NCBI GenBank assembly: GCA_025200525.1
Contig: CM045758.1
Span: forward strand, 163,367,040 to 163,431,039
Source of the DNA: Camellia lanceoleosa
Lineage: Eukaryota; Streptophyta; Magnoliopsida; Ericales; Theaceae
Length of the DNA stretch: 64,000 nt
Direction of reading: 5' to 3'
The position numbers were made by a program, and so were the translations under genes. Shown piece by piece: positions 1 through 12,200 of the stretch (position 1 is the first letter of the stretch; each line of letters opens with the position of its first letter). Below the pieces are notes generated by a model, which saw only the letters and a program-made list of their open reading frames with translations, was not told the origin of the DNA and searched no databases.

Positions 1-191
1 AGGGCTTTCTCTACTTGGTTCACTCCGGTGGTGGTGGTGGTGGTTGTTGGGGAGACTCGCCGTGATCGGGGGCGGCCAGCCGCCGTAGACGGTGGTGGTG
101 GGATTAGTATAATGACTTCATCACTCTCTTCATCATCTAGCTGCTTCTTCTTGTTGTCTTCGATGATGATTTCGTTTTCACTTTCTCGCAT
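1..191 (-). CDS. N-terminal part of an unidentified protein, gene continues beyond left edge
   Basis: On the minus strand an ATG at 191-189 opens a frame that stays open to the window edge (63 codons plus 2 bases). The visible protein is acidic and charged at first (MRESENEIII then a Lys-rich stretch and a Glu/Asp block), followed by a run of prolines, an Arg-rich patch (GRPRSRR) and a Thr run. This looks like the disordered N-terminus of a regulatory or nuclear protein, but I do not recognise the family. The frame is also open upstream of the ATG, so an earlier start cannot be excluded. The CT/GA-rich DNA just upstream (about 260-540) is typical of plant leaders. A short upstream ATG frame lies at about 244-203. 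Confidence 0.45.
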   Translation of the reverse strand, partial: MRESENEIIIEDNKKKQLDDEESDEVIILIPPPPSTAAGRPRSRRVSPTTTTTTTGVNQVEKA

Positions 192-801
192 TTTGGATGA
201 TGGGTTTACTGCCGTAATGTCGACGGAGGCCGTACCGGCAGCTGCATTTCCGGAGACTCTCTCTCTTTCTCTCTCAGATCTTTGTTTTTATTTTATTTAT
301 TTTTAATTTTTTAGTTCTTTTTGAGATTTTGTTGTCTGGGATTTGTGTGAATTGAGGGTATATGCCTTTGTCTCTCTCTCTCTCTCTCCCTCTCTCTATC
401 CAGCTCCGGACAACAAAGGAACTGTTGCTTTGAACATTGGTATGGAATCCTACAAACAAACAATGTTCGAGAGAGAGAAGGAAAAAAATAAAATAAAATA
501 AAATAAAATTTGGAAAATAAAGTGAGAGAGAGAGAGAGAGGCCGACCTTTCTGCGCAGGAAACGTTGTTGCTAGTTGTAGTTGATGTTGCTGTTGGTAGG
601 ATGTTATGTTATGTGTGGGAGTGATGTGCTTCCAATACCCATAATAATTAATATTATAAATATTTTTAGGTGTTGTATTGTATGCCTAAATTACAGAATT
701 TTGGTGTAGTTTAAATAATTTATAGAGTTTATCTTTTAAAAATGTCAACAAAAAATATATACTAATTATTTAATTATCCTTTAATATAAAAAAGATAATT
801 A
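192..801 (-). promoter_or_regulatory. Probable 5' leader and promoter of the edge gene
   Basis: This stretch lies upstream of the edge gene on the minus strand. It holds two GA/CT tracts (about 370-400 and 522-541) of the kind common in plant 5' untranslated leaders, and turns AT-rich beyond 600. No clear TATA box could be chosen among the many AT runs, so the role is inferred from position and composition only. Confidence 0.3.
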
Positions 802-946
802 AGTCTCGTTTGTCAACTTTCAGTTTTAATTAAAAAGTTAAAAAATTATTATAAGTTATTACATCACTTTTTTTATTTTTTACATATTTTTTTTTTTTTG
901 TAAAAAATTTAAAAATTATTAAAATAACTTGTTTCTAAACGAGACC
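802..946. mobile_element. Tourist-like MITE (145 bp, TTA target duplication)
   Basis: The ends form an inverted repeat: left AGTCTCGTTTGTC, right reverse complement GGTCTCGTTTAG. The element is flanked by TTA on both sides (799-801 and 947-949), the 3-bp target duplication of the PIF/Harbinger superfamily. The interior is AT-rich with no coding capacity. The GGTCTCGTTT end is shared with the element at 26177-26406. Confidence 0.55.
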
Positions 947-1020
947 TTAGTTTGTTATCTTTTTCTTTTTTTTTTTTGTTATAGGAAAATCCTCCCTGTC
1001 CTTCCACAAGTCCAATCCCC

Positions 1021-1185
1021 TTGCAGAGAGTGTTCTGTTAGCCGTTCCAAGCGAGGAGACCTCCCAAGACAATTCTTGCAGAGCGTGTTCTGTTAGCCGT
1101 TCCGAGCGAGAAGACCTCCCAAGACAAGCCTTGCAGAACGTGTTCTGTTAGCCGTTCTGAGCGAGAAGACCTCCCAAGACAAGCT
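1021..1185. repeat. Tandem repeat, three 55-bp units
   Basis: Three head-to-tail copies start at 1021, 1076 and 1131. Each begins TTGCAGA, contains GTGTTCTGTTAGCCGTTC and ends CTCCCAAGACAA. The copies differ at only a few bases. The GC-richer unit contrasts with the AT-rich surroundings. The following 150 bases (to about 1375) have a similar composition and may belong to the same repeat. Confidence 0.85.
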
Positions 1186-2842
1186 CCGCTTAAATCAGGA
1201 CTCGTAGAGCGGGGGAGCATTGAACCCACACCAAGTGCTGATTAGACAATTTGAGGTCCAACCTCTTAACCAATAATGCTTCGCCCAGGAAATTGGCCCA
1301 AGGGAGAGGAGAATTGAACATGTGACCTTAAGGCTTAAACCCCAAATCTTAACCACAATGTCACCCCACCCTTGAATTATAGTTTGTTATCTTAATCTTT
1401 TTATTTTCTTCATTACTTAAACCGTCTCTATTTTCCACCACCAACTTCAGCCAACATCATTTACTTAATTTACTCACTACTCTAGTCCTCTTCACCCTCT
1501 GAGAGAGAGAGAGAGAGAGAGATATAGAGAGAGCAAGCGAAGAGAAACAAGAAAGAAAGAAAAAAAAGAGTGATTGCAATGAAGAAGAAGAAAAATGATG
1601 GGAGGCAACAAGATCTAAAGGGAAAGGTTTCATAACTAAGGTTTCTTAGAGGGTGTATTTTGGAAAATAAAGAGTTGGGTAGTGGTGAGAATGGTTGTAG
1701 CTAAGGTTTTGCAAAATAGAGAAATTAGGGTTGTTGGAATGGATAAGGTAGAAAGGGAGCTGCCAAGGTTGTGGAATGGCGATGGATGATGCAGAGGCTT
1801 GGAATGAAGCTATAAAAGGTGGGAGTGGCGGAGGAATGAGGTTGCAAAGGAAGAGAAGCGTAGAGGTGAGGGTCCAAAAGAAAAGGTATAGTTGGGATTA
1901 TGGTGAAGGTTCAGAGAAAATAAATGTGAGTGTGGAGCAATTTAGGTAAATATGGGTCAAACAAATCAGTGATCCAAAAGAAGTTATGTAAGTGCTATGG
2001 AGCTCCATTTTGTTGATTTTAACTTGTCTTCACCATTCGCCACCAATAATTCGACAAAAGTCCTCAGTAATTCAATAAAGCCCTCAAACCTACCATTGTT
2101 GTTAATCAATGCAATGAAGGACTCTTTAAGGGTAAGGTTAGTAAATCTAATGTTGGTATCTTTCTATAATAATACAAGAAAAATATATAAAATAAGTTAA
2201 ATAGAAATGAAAAAATAAATTTTTTTTAATTAAAATTAAAGAATGAAATATACAATAAACTATAGAATTAAAAAAAACACAAGAATGAACTAAATTATAC
2301 CATAGAACATATTACAAGATGGATTCAAATGAACATATAAAATAATATACGAGAAATTATTTAAATTTAAAATTTTGAAAAACAAAAGACAAAGATGCAA
2401 ACCGAAACCTGTGTGATATCACAATTTCCTTAAAACAAATTCACTCCCTCCCAGTGGGTGCTGGAGGTACGTCGGCGTCTATCTTCCAAGATACAATGGT
2501 TGAAACTAGTTAATGCAAAAGCACCTTCTAAATAGTTTCGGTGAACTTGATAATTGTTGCACTCTCTCTAATAAGAACTAAAGAAGGGGCTAGCAAAAAA
2601 ATATAGGAAAAAATTTTTTTGGTGGTAAAAAACATCTCTAATTTTTTATCTCAAAATACCATCTCTATTTTTCGTCAAAACCTCTTCCAAAATTAACCTA
2701 CTAAGTTGGAGAAGAAAAACCTTTACTTATACTAGTAGGGGAGAGCCTTAGCCATGAAGGCTAACTCAATGGGGTTATCAAATGTTATCAACTCTAACCA
2801 TTAGGCGCCAGAGTTACAAAGGTTCAAAACTCCCAACCTATT
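1186..2842. other. Intergenic DNA with a leader-like GA tract and short open frames
   Basis: A GA tract (about 1500-1530) is followed by purine-rich DNA with short plus-strand frames. These are an ATG at 1580 that stops after 18 codons, and another at 1776-1949 (57 aa, starting MAMDDAEAWNEA). The arrangement resembles a 5' leader followed by a decayed coding region, but purine-rich DNA tends to stay open by chance and I recognise no protein family. The rest (1950-2842) is AT-rich with nothing identifiable. Confidence 0.2.
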
Positions 2843-3258
2843 GGCGCTGTTTGGGAATCGAGAAATTAGGCTATTATAGCCTCAATTCAATTTTCAACCC
2901 AAAAGCGTGAACAGTGCTCGGCACTGTAGCAAACCATTGATATATACACCAAAAATAAAATAATAATTTTTTTGTAGCTCTGCAGCCTAGTGATAGTGTA
3001 AATGACCGCCATATATCAACTTGATGGCTGTCCCACCGGTACAAAATGACATTTTTGCCCCTTGACATCAATTTAAGAAAATATATTTTTAGGGACAAAT
3101 TTGTCATTTCAAATTCAAACATCATTTCAACACATTTTTTAATACAATAACTGAACTAAAAAATCATTTCATCTTCCCAAACACAAAAACTAAAATAACC
3201 ACTAAAATAACCAAAAAGCCAAATAGCCTACTAAAATAGCCACTTCCCAAACGAGGCC
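2843..3258. mobile_element. MITE-like element with GTTTGGGAA ends
   Basis: The left end GGCGCTGTTTGGGAA and the reverse complement of the right end GGCCTCGTTTGGGAA form an imperfect terminal inverted repeat. The next bases, containing GGCTATT, are also inverted at the two ends. ATT flanks both sides (2840-2842, 3259-3261). The length is 416 bp with no coding capacity. It resembles the Tourist-like elements elsewhere in the window, although ATT is not the usual TTA target. Confidence 0.5.
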
Positions 3259-4156
3259 ATTATATAAATCATAAAATGTATATAATGCATAAATTTTGAG
3301 AATTAAAGTGGATGGGTTGCAAAATAGATATGGGTGTTGGGTTGCAACCCGATCCAAGTCCAATATCAAACACATGCACAAACTAAGCTCAAAACTCAAG
3401 ACTAGGTCCAAGTTCAAGTTTAAGATCAAATCCAGCACATACACAAGTACAAGTTTAGGTCCAATTCATACCAAAATTAGTCTAAATCTAAACCCAATTT
3501 TATTGATGCCTACTTTATGAGTCAATTTTCATTCACAACTCAATAGTTTCGACTCATTATTTTTGTATTGCAATCTTCTCACTTAAAAAAATACAAAATC
3601 ACTCAGACCCACCTCAACTGGTGATTAGATCCCACTTTAATTTCAAATTAAAATTATCGAAAAACCACTATTTTCTAACCTCTGACTCACAAACTTTTAC
3701 TCCCTCCCCATCTTAGCCACCACCGAGTCAACCATCAACAACTTCCAAGATCCAAAGGGTGACTACAATGGTGATGAACGCGATCAAGGGTTTCATTATC
3801 GCCCACTTCCATGGCTATTGCATTTGGACTATAAACTAACAATCCAAAGCCATATAACTTGGGGTGTTTAACATTTTTTTATTTCACCTTTCTAATTATT
3901 CTCCTTCACATTTACGAAAGTACATTCAAAGTAGTATGTAAGTAACTTTTATTTTGGGTTATCATTTTTTGCACTTTCGTTTTTCGCCCTTTTACACATT
4001 GAAAAACCATGTTGAGGTGTCCATGACTAAACATTTAATTTCATTAATTTCAATAGTAGTTAAAACCTTACATTTACTTTCATTAGTATTTAGATGGAAG
4101 GTCAAAAGCTTGATTACTATTACATGTTTGAGAAGACACCCTAAAAATAAAGGATA
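3259..4156. other. Intergenic DNA, nothing recognised
   Basis: This is AT-rich non-coding sequence. Short open frames on both strands have composition-driven residues (Leu, Phe, Ser, Lys) and no family motif. Confidence 0.4.
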
Positions 4157-4320
4157 ATATTATATGTATCAATTAGTATACTAATTAGTGTATCAATTAA
4201 TGATATGACATAATTTAAGAGATTTTTAATATTTGTAATGTGATTAAAGAGTAGAGTCAATAATAATGTCATTACTAGTATTGATACACTAATTAATATA
4301 CTAATTGGTACATGTAACAT
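4157..4320. mobile_element. Fold-back MITE, family member 1
   Basis: Both ends are built from the same inverted arm of about 41 bp. The left arm reads AATTAGTATACTAATTAGTG and onwards, and the right arm repeats it on the other strand with few mismatches. The middle is about 80 bp. A second member with the same arm and the shared middle motif GATGTGACATAATTT lies at 57143-57288. There is no coding capacity. Confidence 0.65.
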
Positions 4321-5942
4321 CACCGCAAAATAAATATCTATATATAAAATCCAAGTTTTCAAAGCAAAATTTTTCACAATACAAAAAATAAAAATAAAAA
4401 CTAAAAATTTCGATAACAAAATCTCTAATCTTTCTGACCACAACTTTGTCTATCCCTAATCTCTCTTTCACTTCTCAACATAGAAAAGCTTCATTAATTG
4501 ACCATGACAACTTCTTTTACGGAAAAATGCTTTAATTGTTTTTCTTCTTCACTAAACCTACTTTAGGTGCTTAGAAAAATTATTTGGAATTTTATTTATG
4601 AAAAAAATATATAACCCAGATTCAACTTTTATTTAATAATATAACAATAATTAAGGTATGATAATATTTTGATTTCTAAACACCAATCCAAAGTGAGAAG
4701 AGAGTTCTAGAAGCTTGAGGTGGGTGTCAAAGATGAGATTAAAAAAAAAGAGTTTTTAACTTTTTTCTTTTTTCCCATTCTAAAAAACAAAAAAACTTTT
4801 TTATTTTTTATTTTTTTTTATTTTCATGTGATAGCCTGGAAGCCTCGATATATTGTATATCCAACCATAAATCAATCGATCAAAAACATCGAAGTACAAT
4901 TGAGTTGCTAAAGGGAAAGAGAAATCTAGGCTATAAAATGACAGAGGAAGACAGTCTGCAACAAATCTAGGTTAGAGTTAGAAGTTACAAGAAGTAGTCA
5001 AGAAATGCTTACGAAAAGAATGGTGGTAGTTCAAATGGTGTTGAGACACACAAATAGACTATAAAAAGGAAAATACACACAAAAAGTCACCAGTGAGCAA
5101 GAAAATGTGGAGGTGGAGGCGGCGAGAAAATGGAGAGAGGTGAAACCGGCCAATGACAACAACAAATAAGTATATTTAAATCTCACCAGAAATCACCCTT
5201 CAAACCAATCAGAAATCGTGAGTCATTAATGAGTAATTTTAATAGTTAAAGGTTCTTAATTGTTAAAATTGATAGCTTTGGAATAAAATAAAACTAGTGT
5301 AATAGTTTTAGGGTTTGAGTGAAAATTTTCATCAATGCCATAAACAAATTGGGACAAACTAAAATAAGTTCAAATTGGGACAAAGTAAAATAAGTTCAAC
5401 AATTTAAGATACAGATTATTAAAATTATAAAGTGACACAAATGTAAGAAATTGAAGGACAATATGAAATTTTCTCAAATATAGTTACCCACCCATTGTTA
5501 ATCCAATACCCTATCCTTGAAGAGGCTAAACAAGCATGGCCTTAGTTGCCAGCTCTCAAACCCTAATAAATTTAGCTTGTGCTTAGAATTTGAATTTGTT
5601 GAGGACCAAAAAAAAAAACGGATGAAAAAATCCAACATTCAAACACAGCTTAACAGAGTTTTTCTACAACATTAACTGGAGTAATCATATGCCGTAGATT
5701 ATTACTATGGGATGGTTGAAATGAAGCAACATTCCAAGACAAAACCCTTTACTTAATTAAATGGATTCATCCACCTTGTAGTTTAGACACTTACAGCAAG
5801 TCATCTAAAACTATTAAGGATTCAATCTATCCGAACCCTATGGACTTTGAACACACACCAAGAACCCCGAGTGACCATTTCATTCTATCCTATTTCATTT
5901 TAGTGAATCAAACAACCACATTACAGGCAAATGCGCACATAT

Positions 5943-5945
<3 letters not shown>
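4321..5945. other. Intergenic DNA downstream of the ORP1 gene
   Basis: This is AT-rich non-coding sequence between the fold-back MITE and the 3' end of the ORP1-type gene, which reads leftwards. I saw no gene, RNA or repeat that I could support. Confidence 0.4.

Positions 5946-5982
<37 letters not shown>
5946..5982. repeat. (GA)n microsatellite
   Basis: About 18 uninterrupted AG dinucleotides, about 240 bp beyond the stop codon of the ORP1-type gene on the minus strand. It lies in or near that gene's 3' untranslated region. Confidence 0.9.
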
Positions 5983-5983
<1 letters not shown>

Positions 5984-6216
5984 AATTCTTATTAATCACC
6001 AACGATATCATCTGCATGAATTTTCATGCTTCGGCCTTTCATCTGCTCAAAATGGCGAGCATGACATCCAAACTTTCCTATATCTTTAATAGAAAAAAAA
6101 AAAAAAAAATAAAAAAATGAAGTGCAATACAGTGCACGAAACCTCTGCCACGATGTATGCAGTAAATGGAATAATGGAGAAAAAATCAGGGTATTGAAAT
6201 CGGTATTTTAAACAAG

Positions 6217-9200
6217 TCAAAATTCTGTATCATTAAGCACTTGGCCAAAAATATCAGGACACGATTCCCACTTCCCTTCTTGCCTGGCCTCCCAATATCC
6301 TCCAACATAGCAGTATGTATCACTACCTGCCTGCTTCGCAAACCACCTAGGCTTCCACCCCCTTTCTTGCATCTTTCGTGACTGCAATTTTATATAAACA
6401 CATTTTCTATCACTTTTTTTTCCATGCAAATGATCGATTATACATGAATGTGCATCACAAGAAGAAAATATTTTGAATGAAAAATAAAGAAAATATCACA
6501 AAAAATGCTTATGTATCTCACCTGACGCTGCCTTTGTTCCAGCCGCAGCTTCTCTGAATTAGCCATTTCATATTCTCCATTCTCTAGACATCTCTGGTCA
6601 GGTCTGAGTCGTGAATCTGTTGGTGGCAGCTTTTCCTGCATACAAATTTCAACGTGGGTGCAAGAAAAAGAAGATATTATAAACCGAGAAAAATGAGACA
6701 CACAAAAAAGAAAAAAAAAAAGAGTAGGAAAGTAACTATAAAACGGTCTCCCACCGATACCTTTAGTCCGGGAGTGATCTCATTTAGGTTGATGGCAAAG
6801 TGTGTTAAGTTATATCTGGTTGGAAATTTGGAGGGCTTGCTGCGTTTCCAAAGCAAACACGCGCTTGACATATCTAATCCTTTTCCTTTCCCAGAACAGT
6901 CTCCATTAAAATAATGCAGGCTCTCATCCCACTTACCAACTAATGATGCCACTGTTTTGCCGTTCTTATCTTGCACGACGCCTTGTACCTGAAACACAAC
7001 TTAATCATACATGCAATTCATGATAGAGATAACCCTGATTTTGTCGTCCAAGGGATATTTCTGCACTTTCAATCATATTATTAATATAAATTTGTGACTA
7101 AAAAAGATGACCCTAATTTTTTGCTCTATTTTTCAACAGCCATACATTGGTTCCTCTTCTCTTTCTTCATTATTCTTCTTTTCTCCTTCTATTGTAAATC
7201 TAATTGTACTTCATCCAATAAATTAGTTTTTCTCCTTCTATTGTAAATCTAATTGTACTTCATCCAATAAATTAGTTTTGAGAAGATTAATGCTAATCTT
7301 ATTTTATAGATGTGTATATATCTATCAGAGCTTCTGCGACTTCAGTTGTATTTTTACACCTTATTGAAAATGATTCTGAAGGTAATTATTTATAAATTAT
7401 CTCTAAATTATTCCCAGAATTTTCCTCATTGACATCCACAATTTGACTTCATTTTTACTGTGAATTAAATCCAAAATTTCAAAATGGTTGCAGTTTCATG
7501 ATGATACTGATGTTCCAAGCCAACTGTTTAATCTACTTAAACATCAAACCTTTTCATCCAAAAACCATGACTAATTTTATATAGCATGCAATGACTACAC
7601 ATAAAAAAACAAAATATATTTTATAACAAAAATGTCTAAGACCCCCTTTTTTTCCCACCCCCTTTGACCCCCTTTCTCTCTCATTGGTTGGATTTTCTTT
7701 TTCTTTTTTTTTGTTTCTCTTGTCCTCCAATCACCACTTGCCACATATGTGTGGGGGTAGTGGGGGTGGTGATTGGAGGGGGTCTCCATCACTCCTCATT
7801 TTATAAATGGAATCATATTAACAGCCATGCAGTGCGAACAGTCATTACATATTTGAAGTGAGAAAAGGGCACCTGGTGAGGATTTCGATCAATGATTGAC
7901 TGCTCCTTAAATTTTAGCTTACAAGAGTAGTCATGATTTCCCTGTATACGCATCGTACCATAATGATCGCAATAGAGCTTTCCCAAAATAAGGTTGTAGA
8001 TCGATGTTGTTACCTGATGGTATTAAGTTCAAAAAATAAGAAGGCATAGTAAAGAAGACAAGTTCTTCCTAATGCTAGTAACATACCTTACTCCATTGAA
8101 AAACTTCTCCATCATCAAACTCCAAGGTGAGAACACCAACAGGATCAAGCTGAATTGAACGACCCCAAAATTTACTCTTTAGATTACTGTCTCCCCAAAA
8201 TTTCCAACCGCGTCCCTCACAATGGCATGCAACAATCATGGGGTGATGACTAACCTATATCAAGGTAAACAGATCACTTTAAAGGCAGAAAAATGAAAAA
8301 AGCAAACTACAAATCAATCAAACATTTTATCGGTCACCAAGACATTAGTAAGTATGTATTCATGTCTTATATACGCACTGACATACTTGAATATACTTAT
8401 GGAGAGAAGTAGAACAATAATTACAAAGCAGGCATTTGTTAGTACCAAATAAAAAGAGTTATATTCAAACAGCACCTCCACACCAAAATGCTCAACCAAA
8501 TCCACGGTAAGAAATAAAAAAAACAACAAGAAAGCTACAGTTGTACAATGAACTCTTTAACAAGTACACAAATGAAAACCAATATTTTCATGTTTTTCAT
8601 TTTTAAAAGAGATCATGTCATACATCAGCATTTAAATGCTTCAAATCAGTTTATTATCTTCAATAGTTGAGTAGTTTCCTCACCAATTATACTGGTATGC
8701 CACAAACCAGTCTAATTTTTAGCAATTAACACTTATACAAGTCAGAAAGCATCAGTTGCACAAGGAATATCACTGAAATAAACTGAATGATGACTTGTTG
8801 GCTTCAAAGTTGAAAAGAAATTTCCCAGCAAGTATTAGCTATGAAACATGAACCTAAGGGTAGTCCAATAATAACCTTATATGCAAGATGTATTCAACCT
8901 GCTTATGTCAACAAATTTAAAGAAATCATAGCATTGTAATCAATTACTAGCCCACAATATACGAATAAAACTAACCAGTGACTTAATCCAAAAGGCATAT
9001 AAATGCTTTTGGTCTTTATTACAATACACTGGAAACCATTTTATAAAAACAACGCTCAATTAGTACACATTAATGTGTGTTTGGGAGGGAAAAGATTGGG
9101 TACACACTTAACCTTTGACATAGTGCACAAAGTGGTTGCTCCAAGACTTGAACCCATAATCTCAAGATTATTAGGCTAAGGTTTTACCATCGAACCAATC

Positions 9201-12200
9201 AAATTCAGGGAAAAATACCAATGAAAATATCTCTAACTCGTTCACAGTTAAAAGTACCATAAACAGTTGTACGACAATCTCTGACATTGGCAACACAGAA
9301 GCTTTTCTTTTTCTCTCAAAATATAGACATAAAACCACAAATATGAAACCAAAAATGAAAGGCTTAATAAAAGAATCTGAAGAAACAATTCAACTAATAT
9401 GAAACCAAAAATGAAAGGCTTAATAAAAGAATCTGAAGAAAAAATTCAACTATTCTAAATTGAGGACACATTTAACTGACAAAAAAACCATCCACACCCA
9501 GCACCTAGTCAGCAGCCTTGTTACATTGGACACCATCACACCATAACATATAGTACCAAGAGTACAACTACTACATTTTTTTTTTAAAAAATACAAAACC
9601 TTTAAGAAAGCCAAATAACATTTCTTAAATAAATATGGTACCTGCCACCAAATCAATTGTCAAAACCCCCATATAAGCCCTATCAAATCTTTTAGATCCA
9701 AAATAAGGTAAGAAAATAAATTTCAACCCATATCCCCAACAGAAATACTTGGAGAAATCATTGAATAGTTTTCCAAATGAGTTCTCTAACAAGTTTCTGA
9801 AAGCACAAATCAATAAAAATATAGAGAAACTGGAAAATAGAAAACAGAGAAATGAAAGCAACAATTCGTTGTTTTTAGAACATGGGTTATTTCTATTTCA
9901 ATTTCCTCAAAACAGTTCTCTAGAACAGCATACCAAGATTATCTTTATTCTCAGTCTTTGCTTTCTGCAACTACAGGAACAGAAATTACTTTTACAAGTT
10001 TCACTGGGTATGCCCTTCTGTATCATGTTCGTTATTTTTACATAAATGATGTGGTGCACCTCTGTATCTCAAGATCTCTTTTCGACTGGTGCAATCACCT
10101 CTCATGAGGTTGAAGCTGAGCCAAAATCTGTCCCACTAATCTAGCCAATCTCTAGGGTGACATGTGCCTTCCAAAATATTTCCATCATTTGTTCTCAGTG
10201 GTGGTGCCACTGACATTCCTCTATGCCTAAACAATCCAATTTGCAAGAAAAGCAGTCTATTGGGGATTTGTTTCTCTTACACCATTGCTCAAACCTTCCA
10301 AAAAAATGACACAAAAAAATAAACATAACACAAGACTATCAAAAGGCTCCACAGAGCACAACGTTGGCAAACCAAATATAATTTTCCATGACGAAAGAGA
10401 AATCCATCCAAGATAGTTGGGTGATGTGCAAAGAAACTGATGAACGCACAAGGAACTAGAGGGAGGTTGAAAATAATGAGTTGAGCAACTTACAAAGACA
10501 TGAAAATAAATTATTTAAGGGAGTAATCATAATATACATCCCAAACACACATTAATGTGTACTAATTGAGCATTGTTTTTTTAGAAATCATAATATACAT
10601 GCACATATATATATATATGTATACATATGTTTAAAGGACATAACCTTAGACACATCTAAAAAAGATAGAAAAATGCATGTAATCGACCATCAAGTGCTCG
10701 CATTGTTGAGCAAAGTTGCATGTCTGTCTATGATAAGTAACTTATTCCAGTAATTCTAAGAACAGAAACAACAAAGTACCCAGAAAAACAGTGTATGGTC
10801 CAGATATATCCTAAGTTGTTGTTTGTGACTCCATTAACTGCTTAGGTCTGAAATTTTTTCAGTGTATCTCTTATTAAGTGCATTTGATAAAGCAGTAGAC
10901 TTTACATTTGAAAGTTCACTTAAAAAGAGTCTTAATGTCAAGTCAAAGAGACCTGAATTATCCTAGAAAGCTTGAAAAATGTGATAAATATGGTTTTAAA
11001 TTTAGATCATAAGTGACAAATTAATTTAACATCCGTTAATTTTCAATTTCATCAAACATCTGGTTGTTCAAAAAAAACAATGAGTGACACATCACACAGG
11101 TAAAAATCTATTTTCAAAGGTTATACCCAGTACACAATTCTTGCTTTATAAGGGTTTGGAAGAGGTAATAGATAGTCATCCTTACCCCTAGTTTGGAGAC
11201 TCAAAAATATATTCTTAAAGTATAAAAAATAAAATAAAAAACTACAGCATTTTCTATATATGCTAGTTTCAGATAAGCATAACAGTATTTTTCTATAAAT
11301 CTCTTCCCACAGAATAGAATCAGGAAGGTCGTGAATCATATACAACTTTAAACATCACAAACTTGGAAAAAATATATTTTATATGAAGAACTTAACATTT
11401 TAAAACTTCAAGCAACAATTAAAAATACCTTCTCTGAGATAAAGTGGAGGCCCTTATCTGGATAATCAGCTTCATATGTCTCCCCCAATAATGGATTAAA
11501 TGGCTTGCAATTTCTTCCCTCTGTAGAAGAATATCCTGACACAGCAAATGCTGCTATATTAAGGATCCTCATAAGGCTATTACCCTACAAAGTCATACCA
11601 AGAAGGTAATCAACAACTTAAGGAGATCAATTCCTCAACTTTTTTTATGTCAATTCCAGATAAACTTTATACTTTTTCTGTTCTTTTCCTTTTTAAAGCT
11701 TTCTTTAGCTAGAGACTTCAAATGTAAAGTCTTGCAGGTTCTAGACAAAAGAATGAATAAATCTCCAATGTTTTCATAATCACACAAATATTGAACAAAA
11801 CACAAAATCAGAAATGGATACTCTGCAATTAACCTACCAAACTCAGAGTCAAAGTATGTAAAAATAGTAAGAAAAAGAATTTGTTGTGGACCCCTTTAGC
11901 TACGTTCTCTACTTCTCACAATATAATAATAACCATAACAATAACAAGAATAATAATAACAATCATGGTAGCATCAATATCAAGAAAGAGCATACTGATT
12001 TATCACTTCACTCATTTACAACATTTGCCAAACATGTATATAGAAATTGGCTCATTTAAGTTTCTGCCATTTACAAATTGAGGACTGCTATATATCTCAT
12101 ATTTTTGTCACTGTTTTAACATCACCGGGGGCACATAGGGAGATATTGTTCGTCTTCATTAATTCCTTAATGATTATTTTCAAACAATGAGCTAATCATG

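Larger units (their letters stand above)
9045..10580. mobile_element. Candidate 1.5-kb terminal-inverted-repeat element in an ORP1 intron
   Basis: The segment 9045-9086 (AAAAACAACGCTCAATTAG, then the palindrome ACACATTAATGTGT, then TTGGGA) reappears inverted at 10539-10580 with very few mismatches. Two arms of about 40 bp facing each other 1.45 kb apart suggest the ends of a DNA transposon derivative or two inverted copies of a smaller repeat. The interior has no coding capacity that I recognise and includes a SINE-like segment and a 56-bp duplication. No clear target duplication was found. Confidence 0.4.

Noticed and set aside
1776..1949. 57-aa plus-strand open frame after a GA-rich leader-like tract
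   Set aside because: Purine-rich DNA stays open by chance; no family motif, no splice signals that extend it, and neighbouring frames are equally open.
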